From Ruegeria atlantica (GTDB lineage: Bacteria; Pseudomonadota; Alphaproteobacteria; Rhodobacterales; Rhodobacteraceae): a stretch of 64,000 nt of DNA. Each line of letters begins with the position of its first letter. The stretch's first letter is position 1. Position numbers and translations under genes: made by a program. Shown here piece by piece: positions 8,593 through 17,448 of the stretch. The stretch spans positions 1 through 64,000 of the forward strand of contig NZ_WQCG01000011.1 in the NCBI RefSeq assembly GCF_013032505.1, read 5' to 3'. The notes beneath the pieces are model-generated. The model was given only the letters and a program-made list of their open reading frames with translations, made no database searches and was not told the origin of the DNA.

Positions 8593-9354
8593 ATGATTCC
8601 GGGGCGTAATCTCAAATACAGGTTTAAGATGACGCTTCCAGTCCTGGCGGTTGCGTTGATTTTCGCAGGGTCTGGCAAGGCCTGGACCATAATGCGGGAT
8701 CTGATATCACCGGCGTCGGCACAAGAGGCGATGCTTCAGGGTGTGGCCGTGATCACCGATGGTGACACGCTTGAGATTCGCGATACGCGTATCCGGCTGC
8801 ACGGGATCGATGCGCCCGAAAGCGGGCAGATCTGCGAGGATGCGGCCGGGGGGACCTATCGTTGCGGACAGATGGCGGCGCTGGCACTGGCGGACCGGAT
8901 CGGACGGAAACCTGTCACCTGCACCCGGCAGGACAGGGACAGTCACGGGCGGGTGGTCGCCATTTGCCATCAGGGCGCAACCGATCTGAACCGCTGGTTG
9001 GTCTCAAATGGCCATGCGCTTGCCTGGCGTAAGTACAGTCGGGATTACGTGGATGCGGAACAGCAGGCCCGGCGCGGGAGGCGGGGCATCTGGGCCGGAC
9101 GCTTCATCGCCCCGTGGGACTGGCGACAGGGCGTGAGACTGGAGTCAGAGCATCCGGCGCGGGCGGCCCCCACCGGCACCGCAACAGCACAGTGCGAAAT
9201 CAAGGGCAACATAAGCCGCTCTGGCGAGCGCATTTATCACCTGCCGGGACAACGACACTACACGCAGACCCGGATCGATACCGGCAGAGGCGAACGGTGG
9301 TTTTGTTCCGAGACTGAGGCCCGCGCGGCCGGATGGCGGAGGGCACGCGGGTGA
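8593..9354 (+). CDS. Secreted staphylococcal-nuclease-like (SNase) protein
   Basis: This 253-residue protein has a good ribosome site (GGAGG before 8593), a hydrophobic N-terminal segment, then an SNase domain at about residues 48-180. Key residues match the family: D56-G-D58, R68 in RLHGIDAPE with E76, and R120 in DSHGR, the counterparts of the calcium and phosphate contacts of staphylococcal nuclease. Residues about 195-253 form a second small Cys-containing domain ending in a GERWFCSETEARAAGWR motif, often attached to such nucleases. Plasmid-borne nucleases of this kind are common near transfer genes. A role in mating or in degrading external DNA is inference. Confidence 0.8.
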   Translation: MIPGRNLKYRFKMTLPVLAVALIFAGSGKAWTIMRDLISPASAQEAMLQGVAVITDGDTLEIRDTRIRLHGIDAPESGQICEDAAGGTYRCGQMAALALADRIGRKPVTCTRQDRDSHGRVVAICHQGATDLNRWLVSNGHALAWRKYSRDYVDAEQQARRGRRGIWAGRFIAPWDWRQGVRLESEHPARAAPTGTATAQCEIKGNISRSGERIYHLPGQRHYTQTRIDTGRGERWFCSETEARAAGWRRARG

Positions 9355-9460
9355 TCGATCTGTCACGCGATACAGCGCTCTCCTGTTTCCGATCAAACGC
9401 GACCTGCGTGCGCACCAGCGCACGTATCCAGGCAGCAATCGCGGGTGGGGGGCCGGGCAG

Positions 9461-9565
9461 ATGACGCTGCAGAGCAAAATCGAATGGTGCGATTTCACGG
9501 TAAACGTGGTCGAGGGGTGCCAGAAGGTCGGCCCGGGCTGCGGCGAGACAGGAGGGCAGGGATGA
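9461..9565 (+). pseudogene. N-terminal scar of a DUF5131 (phage Gp37/Gp68-like) gene
   Basis: A 34-residue ORF starts with SKIEWCDFTVNVVEGCQKV, followed by GPGC. This matches the conserved opening of DUF5131 proteins (IEWTD...NPVTGCTKVSPGC...CYA), including the first Cys residues of their radical-SAM-like cluster site. The ORF then stops where the family continues for about 200 residues. Its stop overlaps the start of the DUF4326 gene (ATGA), so a deletion has left only the first exon-sized piece, possibly kept because it couples translation. Confidence 0.6.
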
Positions 9566-9906
9566 CCGACCACCCCCGACGCATCCAGTTGCAGCGCACT
9601 AAAGGTTGGCGGAAACCCGACAACACAACCGTAGTCGCGCGCCCGGGCCCGTGGGGAAACCCATTCAAGGTAGGGGTTCATGGCGATGCAGAAGAATGCG
9701 TGCGCAAGTATCGTCGCCTTCTGGGCGGCTTGATTGATGTCGCTTCGCAACCCTGCCCGTCCTATGCGGAGCAATCTGCCACCCTGGATCACGTCCGCGA
9801 GCAAATCCACACCCTGCGCGGCCGCAATCTCGGCTGCTGGTGCAAACTCGATCAACCCTGTCACGCAGCCGTGTTGCTGAAATTAGCTAACGGGAGTAAG
9901 TCATGA
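9562..9906 (+). CDS. DUF4326 domain protein
   Basis: This 114-residue protein starts at the ATG overlapping the previous stop, with GGAGGG just upstream; longer starts would read back into the scar. The family signature is clear: RIQLQRTKGWRKP near the start, GPWGNPF in the middle, and a C-terminal LRGRNLGCWCKLDQPCHA with three Cys and a His. DUF4326 proteins are common in phages and plasmids, and their activity is not established as far as I know. The Cys/His set could bind metal. The gene overlaps its downstream neighbour by four bases (ATGA). Confidence 0.8.
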   Translation: MTDHPRRIQLQRTKGWRKPDNTTVVARPGPWGNPFKVGVHGDAEECVRKYRRLLGGLIDVASQPCPSYAEQSATLDHVREQIHTLRGRNLGCWCKLDQPCHAAVLLKLANGSKS

Positions 9907-10634
9907 ACGAGGTACCAGAGAGAATTTACGCCTGGATCGGTTACCGCGACCCAAAAGTTGTCAATGGTGAATTCAGCACGAACAAGGATTTTTTTGACAG
10001 TGAGGGCATGGCTTACGTGCCCGAAGAAATGGTCGAAGCGGAGCGTGAACGTGTCGAGGTTGACCACGAAGTTACGCTTTCCGGCGCTTTAAAGGTTCTG
10101 GCACGGTGTACGGCGGAGCGTGATGCCGCTCGAAAGCACCGTCGTTTCCTCTGGGACCTGTTGGATCAGATCGATACCCTTCACGACGCCTGCAAGGACG
10201 ATGACGCTTCGTTCAGGGAACTGGCCCGCGACGTGCAGCAGCGACGTCACGAGATCAACTCATCAGACGGAGACGACATTGTTTTCAATGATGATAAAGC
10301 CAAGCGGACGGACGCCCGTGCGGCGCTGATCCGGGAGTTGGAGACCTTTTGCGCCACTCCTGAAGATGCCGTGGGTATGGAATGCGCAGGCATGATGATC
10401 GTAGTGTTCACCGCGCTCCTCACTCATGGTGGCGATCTTACCGTGCAGGAAAAATCACCCGAAGCACAGGAAACGCCGGACGGACAACGCAGGGTCTTTC
10501 TGCGTCTTCACGGGCTGGCGGTGCGCGGGTGCAATATGGAAGAGGCCTTAACCAACTGGCTCGCCGCTGCCCGGGCCAGCGTGTCTGAGGGCACGCGGCA
10601 ACAGCGGCAAAGGGGGCAGCCATGGGTCAACTGA
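9903..10634 (+). CDS. Phage-like hypothetical protein
   Basis: This 243-residue soluble protein begins at the ATG overlapping the DUF4326 stop. It is acidic, with a likely helical or coiled region near residues 45-130 (many Glu, Arg and Asp). Its end (ALTNWLAAARA) resembles the tails of small plasmid or phage ead/eaa-type proteins. I see no enzymatic motif and cannot name a function. It closes the short cargo operon that begins with the nuclease. No convincing terminator is visible in the 107 bases before the convergent trbD gene. Confidence 0.6.
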   Translation: MNEVPERIYAWIGYRDPKVVNGEFSTNKDFFDSEGMAYVPEEMVEAERERVEVDHEVTLSGALKVLARCTAERDAARKHRRFLWDLLDQIDTLHDACKDDDASFRELARDVQQRRHEINSSDGDDIVFNDDKAKRTDARAALIRELETFCATPEDAVGMECAGMMIVVFTALLTHGGDLTVQEKSPEAQETPDGQRRVFLRLHGLAVRGCNMEEALTNWLAAARASVSEGTRQQRQRGQPWVN

Positions 10635-10741
10635 AGCCGGGATATGGCAGTGGTGTTTCCGAGCAGCGACGGCATGTGTCGGATAATGAAGTTTATGTTA
10701 AATGTGTTAGTATTATTGACCCCGTTTCAAAGCGCACCTGT

Positions 10742-11272
10742 TCAGCGCATGCGCCGCGCTCGCTCGATCAGTTTTTCCTGGAAGACCCAGAGAGCCGCGG
10801 CCAGCATCAGGCCCGCGAAGGTGAGCCCGCCAACCAACACCCCGAAGAACAGTGCCACGAGGGCTGCGGGTGCGAGAGCTGCGGCGCTGACGCCCAGCCA
10901 GGCCTTGAGCACCGTCTCCGGCGCGGGCGGGTCGTCGAAGCCCACGAAGTCCCAGTCCTTCAGGCGCGTATCCGGCAGCACGTCAGGCATGTGGGTCGGG
11001 TATTTCATCCGCTCCAGCCGCATGGCGAACCATTGCGGATCATCCCGGGCAATGTCGCGCAGCCAGAGGATCCCGCCTGCAAGCATCAGCGCCCCGCCGA
11101 TGAGACCCCAGGGCGTGATGCCGAACACCGCCACTACGAGAAAGGCGATCACGCCCAGCCACACGAGGAACGGCATACGCTCGCAGCCGAACAGCATCGG
11201 TGGGGTGATCAGGTGCATCTCGAAACGGCCGATTTCGGGGCCGGGTGCATTGTCTTCTTCCATCGGGTCCAT
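10742..11272 (-). CDS. trbD: TrbD/VirB3-like conjugal transfer protein
   Basis: This 176-residue protein has the VirB3/TrbD core: a short N-terminus with LITPPMLFGCERMPF, two close hydrophobic segments (VWLGVIAFLVVAVFGI and LIGGALMLAGGILWL), then RDIARDDPQWFAMRLERMKYPTH. VirB3 works at the inner membrane beside the VirB4 ATPase. The length is unusual: a further 90 residues add another hydrophobic hairpin, whereas most TrbD proteins have about 100 residues. It is also odd that it lies alone on the minus strand, divergent from trbB, whereas trbD normally sits between trbC and trbE. The start may be at 11272 or 11263. Confidence 0.75.
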   Translation of the reverse strand: MDPMEEDNAPGPEIGRFEMHLITPPMLFGCERMPFLVWLGVIAFLVVAVFGITPWGLIGGALMLAGGILWLRDIARDDPQWFAMRLERMKYPTHMPDVLPDTRLKDWDFVGFDDPPAPETVLKAWLGVSAAALAPAALVALFFGVLVGGLTFAGLMLAAALWVFQEKLIERARRMR

Positions 11273-11526
11273 CGCGGGTGTCTCCGGGTTCGGGGCAGTA
11301 CCCCTCCCGTGAGAGGCATATCCGCCTGGTCAGAGTCCGGCACCCTGTTCCCGCCTGTGGCGATGTACCGGATGCCATCGATTTTGATGCTCAAAGATTT
11401 GAGCGTCACCGCTTCTCCCGGGGCGTTCTTCACAAAGCCACTATGGGAGAAGGCGGGGCGCCGGTGCAAGACCCGTGTCCCGCCGCATTATGTACTGGCC
11501 GCGCCGCCCGACCCGGGGGGGCGATC

Positions 11527-12447
11527 ATGACCGCCGCCCGCAACATGATTCCCCTTCCCGGCCCCTTCGCGGCACTGCTCGAAGCGGCGGAGGTGATCGA
11601 TATCTGCGTCAACCCCGACGGGGCTGTCTTTGTGGAACGTTTCGGAGCGGGTTGGGTGCATTGGGGCACGCTTGCGGCGGCGGATGCCGAGGGGTTCCTG
11701 CGCTGGTGTGCCACCAGGACGGGAACCTCTATCACCGAAGAACACCCGCGCCTCAAGGGCCGCATTCCGGGGACAGCGCATCGCGTCGCCGGGTTGATCC
11801 CGCCGGTGGTGGAGGGCCCCACCTTCTCGATCCGGCGGCACTCCGAGCGGGTGATTTCCCTGGAGGAATATGTCCCCGATCCGGAGCCCTGCGGCATCCT
11901 GGCCCGGGCGCTCGCGGAGCGGTACAACATTCTTATTGCTGGCGCGACAGGCTCGGGCAAGACAACGCTGCTGAATGCCTGCTTGGACGAGGTGGCCCGC
12001 ATCGCGCCTGGCACGCGGCTTGTCACCATAGAGGATACGGCGGAGATCCGCACCCGGCTGGCCAACAGGGTGCAGATGCATGCCTCCGACAGCACCGGCA
12101 TGGACGCGTTGCTGGCCGAGACGCTGCGGCATGCCCCGACCCGGATCGTGCTGGGCGAGGTGCGCGAGGGCCATGTGTTGATGACCCTGCTCAAGGCCTG
12201 GCACACCGGACATCCCGGCGGCCTCGTCACACTTCATGCCAACTCGGCGGCGGAGGTGATGGACCGGCTCCGGACGCTGGCAACCGAGGTGATGGCCTCC
12301 GACCCGACGCCCGCACTGATGCAGGCCACCGACATGATCGTCTTCGTTCGCCGGGGCACCGCCGCACCGGAAATCGCAACCATCCTGACCCGCCCCGGAC
12401 CCGAACAGGGTCGGAGCACCCAGTTGGAGACCGCCTATGAGATATAA
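11527..12447 (+). CDS. trbB: TrbB/VirB11 hexameric ATPase of the mating apparatus
   Basis: This 306-residue protein starts at 11527; the longer frame upstream overlaps the region opposite trbD. Walker A is GATGSGKTTLL at residues 139-149, followed by the Asp box (LVTIEDTAEI), the Walker B region (RIVLGEVREG) and the His box (GGLVTLHANSAAEV). This is the standard VirB11/TrbB layout with an N-terminal domain of about 115 residues. It powers pilus assembly and substrate transfer at the inner membrane. It starts the plus-strand trb operon and overlaps trbC by 11 bases. Confidence 0.92.
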   Translation: MTAARNMIPLPGPFAALLEAAEVIDICVNPDGAVFVERFGAGWVHWGTLAAADAEGFLRWCATRTGTSITEEHPRLKGRIPGTAHRVAGLIPPVVEGPTFSIRRHSERVISLEEYVPDPEPCGILARALAERYNILIAGATGSGKTTLLNACLDEVARIAPGTRLVTIEDTAEIRTRLANRVQMHASDSTGMDALLAETLRHAPTRIVLGEVREGHVLMTLLKAWHTGHPGGLVTLHANSAAEVMDRLRTLATEVMASDPTPALMQATDMIVFVRRGTAAPEIATILTRPGPEQGRSTQLETAYEI

Positions 12448-12904
12448 ACCGACCTTTTTTCGCCGTGCCCGCCGACTGGCTGTTCCGCTGGCCTGCGCAC
12501 TCCTGTTGATGCTCGCCCTGCTGATCCCGGACCCCGCTATGGCGGCGGACAATATTTTTGCCGGCCGCTCACCACTGACGCGCTTCATCGAGTTCATCAC
12601 CGGAATCTTCGCCTACATGCTTGTCATTGTTGGCCTCATCGTCACGCTGGGCGGCCTCATTCTCGGCTCCGACATGAGCGGGTTCTCCCGCCGCGCGCCG
12701 CTGGTGGTGGTTTCGGGCGCGGTTCTGATCCTCGCTGATGTCATGGTGGGGTCGCTGTTCGGAGCCCAGGGTGGCTATGAATTGCCGGCTGTTGCGACCA
12801 TCGGTGACCTCACCCCGGAACAGGCGGGACCGCTGCTTCCTCCGTCCGAAAGCGCTGCTGTGGAAAGCCCGGCCCCTGAACCGCAGGCGGAGGAGCAGCT
12901 TTGA
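12437..12904 (+). CDS. trbC: TrbC/VirB2 conjugative pilin
   Basis: This 155-residue protein has a signal peptide with basic start and an AMAA cleavage region near residue 36. Two hydrophobic segments follow (FAYMLVIVGLIVTLGGLILG and APLVVVSGAVLILADVMVG) joined by a short basic loop (SGFSRR), the fold of VirB2/TrbC pilins. A Pro/Glu-rich tail of about 45 residues is longer than in most pilins and may be trimmed during maturation, possibly by TraF (29782-30252) as in RP4. It sits directly after trbB as in RP4. Confidence 0.88.
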   Translation: MRYKPTFFRRARRLAVPLACALLLMLALLIPDPAMAADNIFAGRSPLTRFIEFITGIFAYMLVIVGLIVTLGGLILGSDMSGFSRRAPLVVVSGAVLILADVMVGSLFGAQGGYELPAVATIGDLTPEQAGPLLPPSESAAVESPAPEPQAEEQL

Positions 12905-13200
12905 TGACCCAACTCGATCTCACACTGTTGCTCCGGGAAGACCTGTGGCCAGACCCCGAAACCCGGACCTGCCGGGAGTGCGGTTGCACCGACGACAACT
13001 GCCGGATCTGTATCGAACGCACCGGAGAATCCTGTTTCTGGGTCGGCGATGATTTGTGCAGCGCCTGCGCATCCAGGAGCGGCGAGGCAGCCCTTTCCGT
13101 CGCCGCGAACAATGACAAGTCACGAAAAAACGCAGCAAAGGACCGCTCTCGCATTCCTCCCCGCCCTGAAGAACGGGGTATCCAGCGAGGTGAGCGATGA
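12904..13200 (+). CDS. Small Cys-rich, zinc-ribbon-like protein in the trb operon
   Basis: This 98-residue protein starts at the ATG overlapping the trbC stop (TGATG) and overlaps trbG at its end (ATGA). It has eight Cys residues in a 40-residue block: CRECGCTDDNCRIC, then ESCFW, then LCSACA. The pattern CxxCGCT...C.W....LCSxC recurs in small plasmid and phage proteins and looks metal-binding. There is no signal peptide, so it is probably cytoplasmic. It occupies the place where trbD would be expected between trbC and trbE. Function unknown. Confidence 0.65.
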   Translation: MTQLDLTLLLREDLWPDPETRTCRECGCTDDNCRICIERTGESCFWVGDDLCSACASRSGEAALSVAANNDKSRKNAAKDRSRIPPRPEERGIQRGER

Positions 13201-14603
13201 GCTGGAACCCCGCATACCATCTCACGGTCCGATTGGCCTGGAGGGGCGTGCCGACCTGTCTCCTCGCCCTCACCTTCCTTGCGCTGCCCCCCGCAACCCT
13301 CCTGGCTCAGGCGCCGGGGGAGCCGATCTCGACAACCGTCCTCGACCCTGTAAATCCGACCGGTGCCGGGGAAGGCGATGCGGCCGACATCGGGGATATG
13401 CCGGGTGCGGACCCCCTCTCCGCTTCGGGCTCCGAAACAGCGGGCCCGCGCGACTGGGATGCGCCTTCCGCCCGCGCCAACGAGGTGTTGGGCCCCCGTG
13501 CGGACACTTTTGCCGGACCCGGCACGGGGAAAGCGCTGGCACAGGAGGCCCGGGCGCAGGACATGCCCGGCCCTGCGGTCGATCCCGGTGAGACCGCCCG
13601 GTCCGTTCCCCCGGAACCAGCGCGCGCATCCCGCGCGTCACCGACCACAACAAACGTCCAGGATCTGCTGGCTGAGCTTTGGCGCGAGGCGGTCGCGACG
13701 GGTAAAACGACGCAGGGGTTTGCAGCCTGGCTGGGAGAGGTGCTCGACCAGAGCGGTCCGGTGGCACCGCCGCGACCTGAGCTGCCCGCAGACCAGGCGG
13801 GTCGGGTGCGCATGGTGTCCGAACGCTGGCTTACCCGGGCGGGACCGGTGGCGCTTGGTGTGGCGGGCCGGGTGGTGACCACCTTCGGCTCGGCCATTCC
13901 CACCGCCTTCTGCGCGCCGCTGACGGTCTGTTACATCGAACTCGAACCGGGTGAGGTCATCACCGGCACACCCAGCGTGGGCGATGCCGTGCGCTGGCAG
14001 GTTACCGTCAAGACACAAGGCATCGACCCGGAAACGTATCTGATCGAGATCAAGCCGGCAGAGGACGCGGAGATTACCAATCTCGTCATTCCCACCGACC
14101 GGCGACTTTATTCGATCAACCTGGTCAATGACCCGGAGGTGCACACGCCGATCCTGTCTTTTGTGTATCCCGACAGCGCGGCGCGCAGGATCGCGGAAGA
14201 GATCGCGGAGCGAGCCGCAAAGGAAGACGAAGCCAAAGCGGCGGCTGAACGACGCAAGGCAATTGCCGCCGCTGCGCGGGCGGCTCAACTCGAACATTCC
14301 GGCGTGCAGACCACGAAAGGTTCCGTGTCGGCCGACCAGCTGGATTTCGGGTTCCGGATAGAGGGCAAGGCCCCGTTTCGCCCGGTGCGCGTCTTTGCCG
14401 ACGGACGCAGAACATATATCGATCTGCACCCGAACTATCGCGGCGCGCTGCCGGTGATCATCGCCGGACCTGGCGAGGCCAACAAGGCGCTCAATACCCG
14501 CGTGGCGCAGGGCGGTGCGCGGCTCGTGGCCGACCGGGTGATTGCCGACATCTGGCTGCAAGCTGGCAGGAAGCGCGTCCGGATCCGGAAAACCGGTTCA
14601 TGA
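13197..14603 (+). CDS. trbG: TrbG/VirB9 outer-membrane core protein
   Basis: This 468-residue protein has a signal peptide (ending LLAQ near residue 38), then a Pro/Ala/Glu-rich disordered stretch to about residue 150, and then the TrbG/VirB9 domain. The NT part includes CAPLTVCYIELEPGEVI and NLVIPTDRRLYSINL; a helical linker rich in Ala, Glu and Lys follows; the CT part includes LDFGFRIEG, VRVFADGRRTYIDLHP and LVADRVIADIWLQ, the beta-sandwich that docks onto VirB7 and VirB10. It is longer than usual because of the disordered insert. Start and stop both overlap neighbours by ATGA. Confidence 0.88.
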   Translation: MSWNPAYHLTVRLAWRGVPTCLLALTFLALPPATLLAQAPGEPISTTVLDPVNPTGAGEGDAADIGDMPGADPLSASGSETAGPRDWDAPSARANEVLGPRADTFAGPGTGKALAQEARAQDMPGPAVDPGETARSVPPEPARASRASPTTTNVQDLLAELWREAVATGKTTQGFAAWLGEVLDQSGPVAPPRPELPADQAGRVRMVSERWLTRAGPVALGVAGRVVTTFGSAIPTAFCAPLTVCYIELEPGEVITGTPSVGDAVRWQVTVKTQGIDPETYLIEIKPAEDAEITNLVIPTDRRLYSINLVNDPEVHTPILSFVYPDSAARRIAEEIAERAAKEDEAKAAAERRKAIAAAARAAQLEHSGVQTTKGSVSADQLDFGFRIEGKAPFRPVRVFADGRRTYIDLHPNYRGALPVIIAGPGEANKALNTRVAQGGARLVADRVIADIWLQAGRKRVRIRKTGS

Positions 14604-15091
14604 CGGCGCGCGCGACATATCGGCTCCTGGCCATTCTGCTCTGCGTCAATCTGCTCGCAGGCTGTGCCGGTTCCGGGGGCCACGGGAGCGGAACGGGGAC
14701 GGTGACCTTTTCCGGTGGAACAGCGCGGGTGAGCGACGTCCAGGCCTGCGCCATCGGCTATGACATGGCCCGGCAGATTCATGACCGCGTTTCGCTCCGG
14801 CGCACGGTGCTGCTGGCCCCACCCCGCGCCACCGCTTGTGAGGCTCACGCGCTGGAATACCTGCGTCGGGCCGGGTTCCGTATCGACACAACAGGTCAGG
14901 GCGGGACGCGGATTAACATAGCGCTGAGCCGGCCCGAGCCGGAGATCATCAGCGCCGTGGCCCGGATCGGCGATGACCTGCGCATCGCGCGCAGCTACCA
15001 ACCTGCGCGCACCGGTGTCGTCGCCGCCGGTCCCGTCAGCATCCAGCATCTCGCGCCCGACACTTTTGACAGGCGGGGGAGCGGAACATGA
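14600..15091 (+). CDS. trbH: TrbH-like lipoprotein of the mating apparatus
   Basis: This 163-residue protein has a lipoprotein signal with lipobox LLAGC (Cys22). The mature part carries two further Cys (QACAIGYD and TACEAHA) and a compact alpha/beta sequence that ends RSYQPARTGVVAAGPVS, as in TrbH proteins. TrbH plays the VirB7-like role of an outer-membrane lipoprotein near TrbG. Position between trbG and trbE and the ATGA overlaps on both sides support the call. Confidence 0.75.
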   Translation: MTARATYRLLAILLCVNLLAGCAGSGGHGSGTGTVTFSGGTARVSDVQACAIGYDMARQIHDRVSLRRTVLLAPPRATACEAHALEYLRRAGFRIDTTGQGGTRINIALSRPEPEIISAVARIGDDLRIARSYQPARTGVVAAGPVSIQHLAPDTFDRRGSGT

Positions 15092-17448
15092 GCATGCGGC
15101 GCTTCATGGATGTGGTGAACTGGGACACGATCATCGCCCCGGGCGTTCTCCTCTGCAAGGATGGCAGCTATCTCGCGGGCTGGCGGGTGACCGGCATCGA
15201 CACGGAAAGCATCGCCCCCGATGAGGTTCAGGCATTGCGGGTTCAGATCGCGACCGGCCTGTCACATCTCGGGGACGCGCATACGCTCTGGACCGTCTGG
15301 CAGCGCCGACCCCGAACGCCCGAAGATCTGATCGCGGACACGGGGGACATAGCACTCGACATCCTCGCGGACGAGACCAACAGCCTCTTCTCCGCCCCCG
15401 GCCAGGTCTGGCAGGACCAGTTGACGCTGTTTCTTGGCTGGTCGCCCGAACATTCCATTTCTTCGGCGGCGGAACTCGAGGGATTCGAAGAGGCGCGCGC
15501 GTTGCTGGAATCCTGGTTCGATCCCATCCTCGCCCTGGACCGGATCGACCCGCCGCAAACAGGACCGGTCTTCAATCCGGATCTCGTGCGCATCCTTGCC
15601 GCGCTGCTGGGCGAGAACCGCCCTGCGCCCCGGCTTGGGACGGGCGCATTGCCGGTTGGGCTCGATGCGTTGCTGGCCCCGGCGCTCTTCCAGCGCAGCG
15701 CGGGAGGTCCGGTGCGCATTGGTGATCGCCCGTTGGCGGTGATGACGCTGTCTGGCGAGCGCGAGGCCTACCTTCCGGCTCCGCTGGAAAGGGTGCAGGA
15801 TCTCGATCTGCCGCTGATCTGGATCACCCGCCATCAGGCAATGTCGAAACAGGCGGCGCTGGCACGGGCGGCCTGGAAGCAGAAGACCTGGAGCCAGGCC
15901 GGGGCCAATATGCTGGCCAATATCGAGGGCAGCGGCGGTGGCACGCGCAGTCTTTTTGCAGATCGCATGGCGGCGCGGATGGACGAGACCAGGGCCGTGA
16001 TCGAAAGCGGTGTGACCGGGCACGGCAATTTCCTCTCCGTGCTCCTGCTCTACGGCGGACGCGGAGCCGGACCGGAAACGCTCACCCGCGATATTCGCCG
16101 CATCCGGGAAACCGTGCAACTGGGAGGGTTTGCGCTGACCGAAGAACGCACCGGCGCGGTGCCGGTGCTGCTCTCCGCCCTGCCCGGCCATGCCACGCCC
16201 ACATGCCGCGACGCCATGGTGGGGTCGCAGGTAACGGCCGACCTCATGCCCGTGCGCGGTCTCTGGCCGGGCTCCCCCACCTGTCCTTCCCCGCTGCTGC
16301 CGCCCGGCACCCGGGCCCTGTTGCCCGCGCTCACGCGCTCGGGCGAGTTGTTCCACTTCAACCTGCACGTGAGCGATGTCGGTCACACGCTGATCTTCGG
16401 TCCCACCGGCACGGGAAAATCCGTGCTGCTGGGCCAACTCGTCGCCGCCTGGCTCAGATACAGGGATGCGCAGGTGATTGTCTTCGATCGCGGCCGCTCA
16501 ATCCGCCATGCCTGCGCCGCCCTCAATGGCATATTCCTGGAACCCGGCATCGGTGGGGAGACAGGGGTCGCACCGCTCGACCAGATCGACCGCTTGGGCG
16601 CGGCCTGGGCGCTGGACTGGCTGACAAACATGGTTCGGCTCGGCATCAGGAGCCAACCCGGCCCGGATCAGATCCAGGAATTGCGTGCCGCACTGGATCT
16701 GATGATCCAGGGGGGCGACACCTCGCTTCCCCGCCTGGCCGACCTGGTACAGGACAAGATCCTGCGACAGGTCTTCGCCGAATGGCTCACCGGGCCCCAC
16801 GCGGGTCTGTTCGACAGGCAGGGCAGCGATATCGCCGGCGGACTCGCAGGAGCCCGGCTCACTGTTTTCGAGACTCATCCGCTGTTCGAGGCGCGCGAAG
16901 CCGTCGCCCTGCTCTCGCTCGATTACATTTTCGCCGAGGTGGCGCGGCGGTTCGACGGGCGACCGACGCTGCTGGTGATCGACGAGGGCTGGTTCTTCCT
17001 CGACCACGAGGTCTTCGCCGAACGCATCCGCTTCTGGCTCAAGGAAGGCCGCAAGATGAATCTGGCCCTGGTGCTGGCCACGCAATCGATCTCGGACGCG
17101 GCCCGCTCCCCGATCATCACCGATCTGCTCGAAAGCTGTCCGACCCGTCTCTACCTCGCCAGCCCCACCGCGACCACGGAGGTGAACGCCCCGCAATACC
17201 GCCAGGTGGGTCTCGACAACGCCGGGATCGCAACCGTCGCCGGGCTGCGTCCCAAGCGCGAAATGCTGATGGTTCAGGACCGGATCACCCGCGTGCTCGG
17301 CTTCCCGCTTACCCCGGTGGGGCTTTCGATTCTCGGGCGCACCACCAAAACCGACAGCGCCCGCGCGGCGGAGCGCGCCGCACATGACCCTGATTTCTGG
17401 ATGGAGGACATTGCAAATGAAGACATCGTTCGCGGCGCCATGGAATAA
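15088..17448 (+). CDS. trbE: TrbE/VirB4 transfer ATPase
   Basis: This 786-residue protein is the large VirB4-type ATPase. Walker A is FGPTGTGKSVLLG at about residues 437-449, Walker B is TLLVIDEGWFFLD near 630-642, and the conserved LATQSISDA and SCPTRLYLASP motifs follow. The N-terminal half is the usual VirB4 domain without clear membrane helices. It energises pilus biogenesis and substrate transfer with TrbB and TraG. The length is typical. trbJ begins inside its last codons. Confidence 0.93.
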   Translation: MSMRRFMDVVNWDTIIAPGVLLCKDGSYLAGWRVTGIDTESIAPDEVQALRVQIATGLSHLGDAHTLWTVWQRRPRTPEDLIADTGDIALDILADETNSLFSAPGQVWQDQLTLFLGWSPEHSISSAAELEGFEEARALLESWFDPILALDRIDPPQTGPVFNPDLVRILAALLGENRPAPRLGTGALPVGLDALLAPALFQRSAGGPVRIGDRPLAVMTLSGEREAYLPAPLERVQDLDLPLIWITRHQAMSKQAALARAAWKQKTWSQAGANMLANIEGSGGGTRSLFADRMAARMDETRAVIESGVTGHGNFLSVLLLYGGRGAGPETLTRDIRRIRETVQLGGFALTEERTGAVPVLLSALPGHATPTCRDAMVGSQVTADLMPVRGLWPGSPTCPSPLLPPGTRALLPALTRSGELFHFNLHVSDVGHTLIFGPTGTGKSVLLGQLVAAWLRYRDAQVIVFDRGRSIRHACAALNGIFLEPGIGGETGVAPLDQIDRLGAAWALDWLTNMVRLGIRSQPGPDQIQELRAALDLMIQGGDTSLPRLADLVQDKILRQVFAEWLTGPHAGLFDRQGSDIAGGLAGARLTVFETHPLFEAREAVALLSLDYIFAEVARRFDGRPTLLVIDEGWFFLDHEVFAERIRFWLKEGRKMNLALVLATQSISDAARSPIITDLLESCPTRLYLASPTATTEVNAPQYRQVGLDNAGIATVAGLRPKREMLMVQDRITRVLGFPLTPVGLSILGRTTKTDSARAAERAAHDPDFWMEDIANEDIVRGAME

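Noticed and set aside
9351..9464. A 37-codon ORF with GTG start between the nuclease gene and the DUF5131 scar
   Set aside because: It is coupled by overlapping codons, but its sequence has no likeness to anything I know and is probably a remnant.
11209..11469. A minus-strand frame of 86 codons ahead of trbD (contains VTLKSLSIKIDGIRYIATGG)
   Set aside because: The central part looks partly protein-like, but the start is unclear, it overlaps trbD by 64 bases and no family is recognisable; left as an unannotated divergent intergenic region.
10622..11530. A long plus-strand frame (302 codons) across the trbD region
   Set aside because: The minus strand encodes a recognisable VirB3/TrbD protein; the plus frame is rich in His, Pro, Arg and Gln, typical of a shadow.
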